The notes beneath the pieces were generated by a model. The model ran no database searches. It was not told where the DNA came from and worked only from the letters and a program-made list of their open reading frames with translations. This document shows, piece by piece, positions 1 to 7,313 of a stretch of DNA of 64,000 bases (its first letter is position 1; every line of letters begins with the position of its first letter). The translations under genes and the position numbers were made by a program. This DNA is from Bacteroidaceae bacterium (GTDB lineage: Bacteria; Bacteroidota; Bacteroidia; Bacteroidales; Bacteroidaceae): assembly GCA_017646665.1 (NCBI GenBank), contig JAGCMB010000021.1:1-64000 (forward strand), in the 5' to 3' direction.

Positions 1-302
1 CTTCCTCTCAGAACCCCTATCCATCGTGGGCTAGGTGGGCCGTTACCCCGCCTACTACCTAATGGAACGCATCCCCATCCTTCATCGCCGGAGCTTTCAT
101 AGAGAAATCAGGCAATCACTCTATGTTATTCGGTATTAATCTCCCTTTCGGAAGGCTATCCCAATATGAAGGGCAGGTTGGATACGCGTTACTCACCCGT
201 GCGCCGGTCGTTTCTCGGAGCAAGCTCTTCGAAACCCCTCGACTTGCATGTGTTAAGCCTGTAGCTAGCGTTCATCCTGAGCCAGGATCAAACTCTTCGT
301 TG
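1..302 (-). rRNA. rrs: 16S ribosomal RNA, 5' part only
   Basis: The minus strand carries the universal 16S start, AGAGTTTGATCCTGGCTCAG, as its complement at 277-296. The rest of the stretch reads as the first ~300 nt of a Bacteroidota 16S gene. The gene is cut by the left edge of the window, so the 3' part of 16S and the rest of the operon lie outside. The mature 5' end is estimated to within a few bases. The short ORF at 123-305 on the other strand is a shadow of the rRNA. Confidence 0.97.
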
Positions 303-531
303 TAAATTATATCTGTTGATACTTCAAATAAGAAGTAACGACTTGTCTTGTTTGTTTGTACTGGCCGGAATAAATATTTTCAAATTATTGACGGTTCGTT
401 TTTCGTTCCTTACGCTTCTTGCTAATCAAAATGATTAAGCAAGGTTGTACTGCTTGTCTGTAATGGAATGTTGTCAAGGATCTATAGTGCTTACTGCTCT
501 ATCATCGCGTCGCCGCGGTGATTGCCGAAAG
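303..531 (-). other. rRNA operon leader (pre-16S 5' spacer)
   Basis: This is the stretch between the predicted rrn transcription start (about 531) and the 16S 5' end. No protein gene is evident. In other bacteria such leaders carry processing and antitermination signals; I do not recognise a specific box here. Confidence 0.6.
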
Positions 532-537
532 CGAGTA

Positions 538-569
538 CAAAGGTAAGGCAAGATTTTGAACTGGCAAAA
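538..569 (-). promoter_or_regulatory. rrn promoter, Bacteroidota sigma-70 type
   Basis: Read on the minus strand, TTTTG (565-569) is followed by 19 bases and then TACCTTTG (538-545). This matches the Bacteroidota consensus TTTG-N19-21-TAnnTTTG exactly. Transcription should begin near 531 and run into the 16S gene. Two mismatch-free elements fit a strong rRNA promoter. Confidence 0.8.
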
Positions 570-723
570 CATTTCCATCTTTTTTTTCAAGAAAAATAGA
601 ACTTTTTTAAACAGCATTTTATTCGTTATTGATTTTCAACAATTTGCAAAAAGCAAGAAAATGGCATTTTTTTCACATATCACCACCACTGCAATAACAT
701 TTGATGTCGAGGCACACGCCCCC

Positions 724-760
724 AAAAAAAATGTTACTCCGGCAACCTGGTTGCCGGAGT
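724..760 (-). terminator. Rho-independent terminator after cdaA
   Basis: Bases 736-747 and 749-760 are perfectly complementary; sterically the loop must be a little larger than one base. On the minus strand the hairpin is followed by a run of eight T at 724-731. It lies 18 bases past the cdaA stop and separates the folP-cdaA unit from the rrn promoter. Confidence 0.85.
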
Positions 761-778
761 ATTATATAATGTAATATG

Positions 779-1543
779 TCATAACTGCGCCGAGAGAATC
801 TGTTCAAGCTTATGCGCGTCGAGGTTCAAAGAAAATTTTCCGTTCTGCGCAACCGATATACTACCCGTTTCCTCGGAAACAACAATTGCAATGGCATCGG
901 ACATTTCAGAAACTCCCATCGCCGAACGATGACGCAAGCCAAGTCTTCGCGGGATATTAAGATTATGCGACACTGGCAATATGCACTGCGCAGCAACGAT
1001 ACGACCACCACGTATAACCATTGCACCATCGTGCAGAGGGGCATTCTTGAAGAATATCGCCTCGATAAGGCGCTGGCTGATATCGGAATTAATTGGTTCG
1101 CCCGTTGTTATCACATCGTCAAGCGCCACTTTCTGCTCTATCACAATCAGCGCGCCCACTTTTTGCTGCGCCATACTGATACAAGCCATCACCACCGGCA
1201 TAACGGATGCTTCAAGCGCCTCTTTATCGTCTTTTCGAGTAAATAGCGTGGCCAGATATTTAAAATATCGACGTGAGCCAAGACTTTTCAAGAAGTTACG
1301 TATCTCCTCGTGGAATATCACCACCAAGGATATTGTACCCACGTTCATCATCTGGTCAAACACAGAACCAAGCAGGCGCATACCAAGAATCTTTGAAACA
1401 AGCACCCACACGAAGAGGAATATCATTATTCCAGCAAAGATATTCAATGAGCCCGAATCCTTCATCAGCCTATACAGATAGTACAGCAACAAGGCGAACA
1501 GCAGAATATCAATTATATCCTTTATAGTAAAATCGAAAAACAT
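779..1543 (-). CDS. cdaA: Diadenylate cyclase CdaA (c-di-AMP synthase)
   Basis: Makes the second messenger c-di-AMP from two ATP at the inner face of the membrane. The 254-residue protein has three N-terminal membrane helices (about residues 8-25, 34-52 and 57-76), then a DisA_N-type cyclase domain (about 100-254). That domain shows the family's DGA motif at about 172-174 and RHR at about 204-206, so it should be active. Length is normal for CdaA. It sits 21 bases downstream of folP on the same strand, so the two are probably co-transcribed and end at the hairpin at 724-760. The folP-cdaA order is common in Bacteroidota. No CdaR-like partner is visible. Confidence 0.95.
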   Translation of the reverse strand: MFFDFTIKDIIDILLFALLLYYLYRLMKDSGSLNIFAGIMIFLFVWVLVSKILGMRLLGSVFDQMMNVGTISLVVIFHEEIRNFLKSLGSRRYFKYLATLFTRKDDKEALEASVMPVVMACISMAQQKVGALIVIEQKVALDDVITTGEPINSDISQRLIEAIFFKNAPLHDGAMVIRGGRIVAAQCILPVSHNLNIPRRLGLRHRSAMGVSEMSDAIAIVVSEETGSISVAQNGKFSLNLDAHKLEQILSAQL

Positions 1544-1564
1544 CCTATTATATATATTAAGGTA

Positions 1565-2398
1565 TTACTTAAAATTCATTGCTTGCGCAAGCGTCACGGC
1601 CTGCACAGCCTCCTTCACATCGTGGACGCGTAGAATATCCGCGCCATTCCTTAGAGCAAGAAGATTCAATGCCGTGGTGGCAGGCAGCGCATCGCCGGCC
1701 TCAATACCAAGCAAACGTGTAATCATAGACTTGCGCGACAACCCCACCAACAATGGAGCATCAAGGATTTCAAAGTCACGCAACGACTCCAACATACGGT
1801 AATTCTGCTCCACGCTCTTGCCAAATCCAAAGCCCGGGTCAACAATAACATCGGCCACACCGGCCTGCCTCAACTGCCACATTTTTGCAGCAAGACGCTG
1901 GAGCACCTGTGGCATAAAATTATCATACTCCACTGCTTCACCGGCCAAGCCAACAGAGTGTGTAAGGACATAAGGCAATTTACTATCGGCAACAGCCAAC
2001 AGCATATCGCAGTCCCACTCGAACCCCGACACATCATTTATTATAGACACATTATGCGATGCGGCACATTCACGCACGACTGCAGCCCGAAAAGTGTCAA
2101 CCGAAACAACAGCCTCTGGCAGCTCTCTGTCAAGAATTTCAAGCGCACTATGCAACCTTGCAAGCTCCACCTCCTCGGCAACAGGCGTTGCTTCGGGACG
2201 AGTGGAACAGGCCCCAACATCAAGGATACCGGCTCCGGCATCAATCATAGACTTTGCACGACGCACCAATTCGACAGACGAGGCAACCCTCGACCCATCG
2301 TAAAAAGAGTCATCGGTAACATTCAGTATACCCATAACCACCGGCTTGTCAAGCATCATCAGCTTGCCACGTATATCAATGGAGTGCGACATTTTCAT
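1565..2398 (-). CDS. folP: Dihydropteroate synthase
   Basis: Condenses p-aminobenzoate with hydroxymethyl-dihydropterin diphosphate in folate synthesis; cytosolic target of sulfonamides. The sequence shows the signature GILNVTDDSFYDGSR near the N-terminus, then DPGFGFGKS and GLSRKSM further on, all typical of the TIM-barrel family. The frame is open upstream to 2458, but homologs begin close to the ATG at 2398, about 20 residues before the signature, so that start is chosen (277 residues). The extension would also overlap the likely leader. Promoter-like bases lie at 2490-2497. It leads the folP-cdaA unit. Confidence 0.95.
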   Translation of the reverse strand: MKMSHSIDIRGKLMMLDKPVVMGILNVTDDSFYDGSRVASSVELVRRAKSMIDAGAGILDVGACSTRPEATPVAEEVELARLHSALEILDRELPEAVVSVDTFRAAVVRECAASHNVSIINDVSGFEWDCDMLLAVADSKLPYVLTHSVGLAGEAVEYDNFMPQVLQRLAAKMWQLRQAGVADVIVDPGFGFGKSVEQNYRMLESLRDFEILDAPLLVGLSRKSMITRLLGIEAGDALPATTALNLLALRNGADILRVHDVKEAVQAVTLAQAMNFK

Positions 2399-2489
2399 AT
2401 CAAGGCCAAAACAGCCACAAAAGGGTGATAAATACGAAGTTGGCTTCAATATTCTCAAAACGGGCGCAGGCTATGCGCGTGGCCTACCG

Positions 2490-2497
2490 CAAATATA
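2490..2497 (-). promoter_or_regulatory. Possible -7 element for folP
   Basis: The minus strand reads TATATTTG, a full match to TAnnTTTG. No TTG is found at the expected 19-21 bases upstream, so the call rests on the -7 box alone. The start would be near 2483, leaving a leader of about 85 nt. Confidence 0.35.
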
Positions 2498-2604
2498 ACA
2501 ATAAAATAAACAAATAGAGAAAGGGCGGACAAATTTTATTGAAAATAAATTTCGCGCCAACCACAATGTTTTCAAACAATCTCCAAAACAACTTGTTAAT
2601 TCAA

Positions 2605-2635
2605 TTGAATATTTGAAGCGTTTTTCATAAATTTG
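2605..2635 (+). promoter_or_regulatory. Promoter of the kinase/peptidase/PqqD trio
   Basis: TTG at 2605-2607, a 20-base spacer and TAAATTTG at 2628-2635 match the Bacteroidota consensus. Transcription should begin near 2642, giving a leader of about 45 nt before the ATG at 2689. Confidence 0.7.
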
Positions 2636-2688
2636 CAATTCAATCAACAGCCTACAGACGTATAGGTTCAAATACGTCCAAACAGAAT

Positions 2689-3561
2689 ATGCAAAAAAGA
2701 TACTTCTCTGTTGCCGAGCACCGCTTCGCAATAACAATGTCCGATGGCGACATATTGTCGATACTCCCCAACCTCGCACCATTCGAGTGCGAGAGTTCCG
2801 AAGAGCTACTGTTCGATATCACCTCGGACAACAGCATACAGCCATCGTGGCGTGGCAACAAAGTTGGAACATTCCCCTGCCCAAGCGCAAAATTCGAGGT
2901 ATATCGCCAAGAGAACGGCGCATACCAGATATTGACAATCAACGAATACGGACATCCTTGCGCCTTTATGCAGAGCGACGCCGAGCGCAAACATTTCACA
3001 ATCACCACCCGTGGCAACGACAGCGACGTGACATTCGGCTTCAACAACACCTTGATGGTGATATTCACAATGTGTACCGCAAAGCACAAGACACTGCTTA
3101 TGCACTCAGCAACCATTGAGAACAATGGCAAGGGATATATGTTTCTTGGAGCGAGCGGACAAGGAAAAAGCACCCATAGCAACAAATGGGTCGAATACAT
3201 CAGTGGCAGTACACTCATCAACGACGATAACCCTGTAATACGCATCGACGACGAAGGCACCCCCATTGTCTATGGCTCGCCCTGGAGTGGCAAACGCCCC
3301 ATATATATGAATGTGCACTACCCCATTGGTGGCATGGCTGCAATAGAGCAGGATAAAAAGAACTGGATACGCAAGGAGAACATCCCCACTGCATTCGGAA
3401 TAATGCTATGCTCCTGTTCAACCCTCAAATTCGACAAAGAGATACACATTGCTATATGCAGCACCATCACCAAGGTGCTCGAACGCATAGCAGTACACAC
3501 CCTATTCTGCCGCCCCGACGAGGAGGCCGCAAAACTATCAAGCAGCACCTTCGGACTATGA
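2689..3561 (+). CDS. HPr-kinase-like (HprK-like) P-loop protein
   Basis: A 290-residue protein with the P-loop GASGQGKST at about residues 154-162, preceded by LLMHSA and followed by INDDNPVIR (about 177-185) and GSPWSGKR. This pattern belongs to the HPr kinase/PEP-carboxykinase-like fold found in many peptide-modification loci, where some members phosphorylate a serine of a peptide. The first ~120 residues form a separate domain I do not recognise. There is no signal peptide, so it is cytosolic. It overlaps the next gene by four bases (ATGA), and a PqqD-like gene follows. That context suggests a peptide-tailoring enzyme rather than the carbon-catabolite HprK, but substrate and activity are inference. 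Confidence 0.7.
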   Translation: MQKRYFSVAEHRFAITMSDGDILSILPNLAPFECESSEELLFDITSDNSIQPSWRGNKVGTFPCPSAKFEVYRQENGAYQILTINEYGHPCAFMQSDAERKHFTITTRGNDSDVTFGFNNTLMVIFTMCTAKHKTLLMHSATIENNGKGYMFLGASGQGKSTHSNKWVEYISGSTLINDDNPVIRIDDEGTPIVYGSPWSGKRPIYMNVHYPIGGMAAIEQDKKNWIRKENIPTAFGIMLCSCSTLKFDKEIHIAICSTITKVLERIAVHTLFCRPDEEAAKLSSSTFGL

Positions 3562-4016
3562 GCACAGGCATAACACAAAAAAAGGTAAACAACCACCTGT
3601 TTATGCAGGAGATAACACGAATGTTCCGCGAGCAGGGCAAAAAAAGCGTAACATTCATTGTCCGCGGTTTCAGTATGCGTCCGTTCCTTGAAGACGGACG
3701 CGACAAGGTAATCCTTGTTCCGCCCCGCGAGCCCAAGATAGACGACATTGTACTCGCAGAGGTACGTGAACAGACATACGCGCTTCACCGAGTGATAAAA
3801 ATAGAAAACGGCACATACACCATGCGTGGAGATGGCAACCCATTGAGGATGACCGAGGAATTCACATACGACAAAATCATTGGCCTTGCCGACGGTTTCA
3901 TCCGCAAAGGAAAGAGGGTGAGCACCAACAGCCTCAAATGGAGAACCTACTCGGCAATGTGGAACATAACAAAACCATTCAGACGCATATTACTTGCCAT
4001 ATACCGCAGAATATAA
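3558..4016 (+). CDS. S24/S26 signal-peptidase-like protein
   Basis: A 152-residue protein; the start at 3558 is fixed by the ATGA overlap with the upstream stop, and the longer open frame back to 3408 is inside the kinase gene. It contains RGFSMRPFL (about 36-44, candidate nucleophile Ser39), HRVI (about 77-80) and RGDGNP (about 90-95), the layout of SipW/Sec11-type S26 peptidases in which a histidine replaces the usual lysine. No N-terminal membrane anchor is visible; the C-terminus is basic and moderately hydrophobic. In this cluster it could cleave a leader peptide. Whether it is catalytically active is not known from sequence. Confidence 0.7.
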   Translation: MSTGITQKKVNNHLFMQEITRMFREQGKKSVTFIVRGFSMRPFLEDGRDKVILVPPREPKIDDIVLAEVREQTYALHRVIKIENGTYTMRGDGNPLRMTEEFTYDKIIGLADGFIRKGKRVSTNSLKWRTYSAMWNITKPFRRILLAIYRRI

Positions 4017-4037
4017 CAACAAAAAAACAGGAATATT

Positions 4038-4310
4038 ATGAAAATCAAGGAAGGATTTGAAATACAGAACGTATGTGGAGAGCACATCATCGTCCCCACA
4101 GGAGCAGAGAACGTAGATTACAGCAAAATCATAAGCCTCAACGAAACTGCTGCCTATCTTTGGGAGAACATAGTTCCCAAGGAGTCATTCACCATAGACG
4201 ATATGACACAATTGTTGCTTGCAGAATATGAAGTAGAGGAGGATATTGCACGCGAGGATTGCACATCAATAGTAGAATGTTGGAAAGAGATGGAGCTCAT
4301 TGAGGAGTAA
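4038..4310 (+). CDS. PqqD-like peptide-recognition (RRE) protein
   Basis: A 90-residue protein with the PqqD pattern: an N-terminal beta segment, then a conserved LNETAAYLWENI helix (about 34-45) and a C-terminal helical part with regularly spaced acidic residues. PqqD-like domains bind the leader of ribosomally made peptides and hand them to modifying enzymes. It is the last gene of the trio (21 bases after the peptidase) and is followed by a strong terminator. No precursor peptide, radical SAM enzyme or ABC exporter is next to it, which is unusual for such a domain. Confidence 0.75.
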   Translation: MKIKEGFEIQNVCGEHIIVPTGAENVDYSKIISLNETAAYLWENIVPKESFTIDDMTQLLLAEYEVEEDIAREDCTSIVECWKEMELIEE

Positions 4311-4330
4311 GCCATTCCAATATCGACACA

Positions 4331-4372
4331 AATTAAGACGACACATTCATCAGTGAATGTGTCGTCTTAATT
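4331..4372. terminator. Bidirectional terminator
   Basis: Arms 4331-4349 and 4354-4372 are perfectly complementary (19 bp) around a 4-base loop, TCAG. A/T-rich tails flank both sides. It lies between the convergent pqqD-like and M60 genes and can serve both. Confidence 0.85.
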
Positions 4373-4423
4373 TATTTATCATCAATCATTCTTGCGTAAA
4401 AAGAAGAACAACTATTCTCCACA

Positions 4424-7147
4424 TTACTTTACAAGAACCTTTTTGCCATCAACTATATACACACCCTTTACAGGATTCTCTACCTTGCGGCCGGTGAGGT
4501 CATATATCTCACCATCAGAGAGGCCATCGACATTCACATCCTCAATGGCAGTATTGTTCTGCTCCACACGACGGATACCCCAAGTTGCAGCATTTACAAG
4601 TTCCCTGCCACCTTCAATATTATAATCAGCAAGGTCCATTGTCAAATAAATGCCATCCAATGTAGTAAAGTAGAGAGTTCCATTGTCAAGATAGTTCGCC
4701 TTAAACACCAAAGCCTCACTCTGACTACTTCCACTGCACGATGTTCCGTTGTCCGCAATATCATTTATGTAAAGACCGGCCTTGTTCTTTATATAATAGT
4801 GGTGTGCAACACCTGTACTCTCGAACATCCAACGCTTGTCGTTCGATGTATTGGCAGTCTGCTGCGATGTATTCGCTTTCAGTCCATATCTGTCGTAACA
4901 GAGATTATACGACCTATTCTCGCCATTAGTCACCGTGTACACATCAAGCTCAACAAGATAAGCACGTGCCGACGGATTATTCTTCAATGCAACAACCTCC
5001 TTCTCAAGCAAAGCAATCCACTCCTTATAGCTATGTTTGCTTACATCCTTATTATCGGCAGCAGCCTTAGCCTCATTGTAAAGAGCATTGATATTTGTCA
5101 ACGCGCTCTTGTAGAAGTGCCCTATCTCCTTACCTGTTGTAGTTGTTTTGCTTGTCAACTCCTTTACCGACGACAATTTAGCATTCAACGCCTCAAGTTG
5201 CATATCCTCGTCATCACTTTCCGACACATTAGGAACAACTGCATCCGTACCATCGGCCTGGGCAGCAACAACCAGCAATTCCACATTCGCGTGTGCAACA
5301 GGCACAGTCAATTTATAGGCATTATTGAAGTCAAGCAACTCACCCGTTGAAGCGTTATACAATTTAAAGCCAAGAGCACCATTTGCACCGGCAGCCGATT
5401 TTATAGTAATACTGTTCTGGACTCTTGCATAGTAGTAGCCTTGCGCCTTCACGCTCTCATCGATATAGTCGCTCCACTGTCCTGTGCTACCCATCTTACC
5501 AATAGCAAATTCATCGTTGAAGTCGAGTCTATTGCCGGCAAAACCGTCTGTTCTTGGCGATGGTTTGATTCGGTCTTCTATAAATATCAGGTGACCACCT
5601 TTCTTTGCATACTTCTGCATACGCGCACGACTCGCCTCGGCCTCCTCTTTTGTGAGGTTCACAATAAAGTTCTCGTAATCGCCCACTCCTGCGTCGGTCA
5701 TAGGTTCAAACAAGCCCCACGCGTCAAAGAACTCGCTCAGGTCCATCTGCGCAACCTCGCAGCACACCTCGGCAAACTTCAATTGGTCGTCCTTTGCCTG
5801 TGTCAGCGATGTCCAGTTACGGTCTTTAGGTCCCTTGTCAAGCGGATTCTTGCGCAGAGCCTCGAACACTCTCGGGTAGAATGTAGTATCCTTGCCTGCC
5901 GCGTGGAAGTATAGATATAACTGGAAGAACATTCTCGACTTTGCGATAATGTCACTGCCGCGCAACGGGAATGGAGTCTTGTTGCTGAAATCCTCGCGGC
6001 ACACACTCACGCCATTTCCGCGTGTAGTGGTCTTTCCTGTGCGGAAAATCTGTGCATTAGCAAACAAGTTATTGGTAGCCTCGGTACAAGACACAATATT
6101 TATTGCATTCTGGTTCACGTGACCAATCTCGTGTGCCGGCCCCCACATCTGTCCCGGGTTGGCATACACCTTCTCCCAAGGCAGGATGTCGGGCAGTGTG
6201 TAATACTCATAGTAAGTATATGTCTCGGTAGCGTACATAAACATACCCTCATAACCGTCCTTTGCCATAATCAGGTCGTTCCAACGGTCGTAGTACTTGT
6301 CTGCACCCATCAGTTCGTGCTGCCACTTTACGCACTGGTCCCACCACTTGATGGCATCGGTGATTGTGTTAGGGCATGCATTCAGCACATTTTTCAACTC
6401 CATATGGAACATCACCTTCTCGCCAAGCACCTGCACCGAGTAGTGCTTCATCATATTTTGAGTCATATCCCTCCAATCCTCGTCGGTGTGACGTGAAAGG
6501 TCAAAGTAACCGTTCACATATCCACCCTCGATGTGGATTGGCACATTGGGATAATCGGCAAGTTTCTTGCTTGTGGCACTGCTGTCGGTATCCACATAAT
6601 ACTGTATGAACAACATACGGTCATCGCCCTCGGTATCGGGAATCTTCACCACGTTCAAGCCGCTTTGGAGTACATTTGTCATCAATGGACGGGTCATGTT
6701 TCCTGCAACGGGCGAGAGCTCCATCCAAATGGAATCGGGCAACTCGCTACCCACGAAAATGAGCACATACTCATTGTCGGCACTGATACCTGTGGGGTTC
6801 TGCAGTTCACTGTACTGTCTTACATTCATCAGGTACTTCCAGTTGTAAGAGTTACTGTAAGGCTTGGCCTCGAACACACGGAACTCCTTCTCGCGCTTTT
6901 CCCAGGCATTGTTCTTTACCTTGAGTGCAATGTTTATAAGCTCCTCGGGCATCGCACTCATTGTGGTGCGCAACTGTTCGTCGGTCATTGCAGAGTACGG
7001 TACTTTAAGCTCGGTACAGATGTCGTCCTCAAAGTAATGTTTGAACTCGGCATAATAACGCTGTGCATTGTTTGTCGTCAACTGCGCATTAGCTGTCATT
7101 GACACCACAGCCATAAAAAGTAACAGTAGTAGATTTCTGAATTTCAT
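4424..7147 (-). CDS. Secreted M60-like (enhancin-type) metallopeptidase
   Basis: About 907 residues from the ATG at 7147; an in-frame ATG at 7159 adds four residues. A signal peptide ends near ...MTANA. The zinc-protease motif HEIGH is at about residue 340, preceded by MWGPA and followed by a glutamate about 13 residues later (CTEATNN), the HExxH...E gluzincin layout of family M60, which includes mucin-active O-glycopeptidases. A beta-rich middle and a ricin-like C-terminal region follow. The last ~30 residues contain IYDLTGRKV, KGVYIV and KKVLVK, resembling a shortened type IX sorting tail. It is a paralogue of the next gene upstream and probably has its own promoter. Substrate is inferred, not shown. 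Confidence 0.88.
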   Translation of the reverse strand: MKFRNLLLLLFMAVVSMTANAQLTTNNAQRYYAEFKHYFEDDICTELKVPYSAMTDEQLRTTMSAMPEELINIALKVKNNAWEKREKEFRVFEAKPYSNSYNWKYLMNVRQYSELQNPTGISADNEYVLIFVGSELPDSIWMELSPVAGNMTRPLMTNVLQSGLNVVKIPDTEGDDRMLFIQYYVDTDSSATSKKLADYPNVPIHIEGGYVNGYFDLSRHTDEDWRDMTQNMMKHYSVQVLGEKVMFHMELKNVLNACPNTITDAIKWWDQCVKWQHELMGADKYYDRWNDLIMAKDGYEGMFMYATETYTYYEYYTLPDILPWEKVYANPGQMWGPAHEIGHVNQNAINIVSCTEATNNLFANAQIFRTGKTTTRGNGVSVCREDFSNKTPFPLRGSDIIAKSRMFFQLYLYFHAAGKDTTFYPRVFEALRKNPLDKGPKDRNWTSLTQAKDDQLKFAEVCCEVAQMDLSEFFDAWGLFEPMTDAGVGDYENFIVNLTKEEAEASRARMQKYAKKGGHLIFIEDRIKPSPRTDGFAGNRLDFNDEFAIGKMGSTGQWSDYIDESVKAQGYYYARVQNSITIKSAAGANGALGFKLYNASTGELLDFNNAYKLTVPVAHANVELLVVAAQADGTDAVVPNVSESDDEDMQLEALNAKLSSVKELTSKTTTTGKEIGHFYKSALTNINALYNEAKAAADNKDVSKHSYKEWIALLEKEVVALKNNPSARAYLVELDVYTVTNGENRSYNLCYDRYGLKANTSQQTANTSNDKRWMFESTGVAHHYYIKNKAGLYINDIADNGTSCSGSSQSEALVFKANYLDNGTLYFTTLDGIYLTMDLADYNIEGGRELVNAATWGIRRVEQNNTAIEDVNVDGLSDGEIYDLTGRKVENPVKGVYIVDGKKVLVK

Positions 7148-7193
7148 ATTTATTGTCATTTATTCCTTGGAGTCAAACACCATAAAACAAGGT

Positions 7194-7224
7194 CAAAAGT
7201 AGTGTTTTTTACTCAAATAAACAA
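7194..7224 (-). promoter_or_regulatory. Promoter of the downstream M60 gene
   Basis: On the minus strand TTG (7222-7224), 20 bases, then TACTTTTG (7194-7201). The start is expected near 7187, about 40 nt before the ATG. It lies after the terminator hairpin of the upstream paralogue, so the two M60 genes can be expressed separately. Confidence 0.65.
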
Positions 7225-7260
7225 TAGTATATATATTATAAGGTATAAATACATCAACAA

Positions 7261-7291
7261 GAAAGAGAGCAAACGATGTTTGCTCTCTTTC
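7261..7291 (-). terminator. Hairpin terminator after the larger M60 gene
   Basis: Arms 7261-7274 and 7278-7291 pair perfectly (14 bp, loop GAT). The minus-strand tail is only moderately T-rich (TTGTTGATG...), so termination may be partial. It is 22 bases past the stop at 7314. Confidence 0.65.
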
Positions 7292-7313
7292 CTATCAATA
7301 ATTATGGTGTAAA

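Noticed and set aside
556..774. 72-codon plus-strand ORF upstream of the rRNA promoter
   Set aside because: It runs antisense through the rrn promoter and the cdaA terminator, is A/T-driven and matches nothing recognisable.
2399..2458. Longer FolP start at 2458
   Set aside because: The added 20 residues (Cys/Pro/Ser-rich) are unlike family N-termini, and the ATG at 2398 fits the usual distance to the first signature.
3408..3557. Longer start for the S26-like gene
   Set aside because: It would overlap the kinase gene by 150 bases with a His/Arg-rich peptide; the ATGA overlap at 3558 is the natural start.
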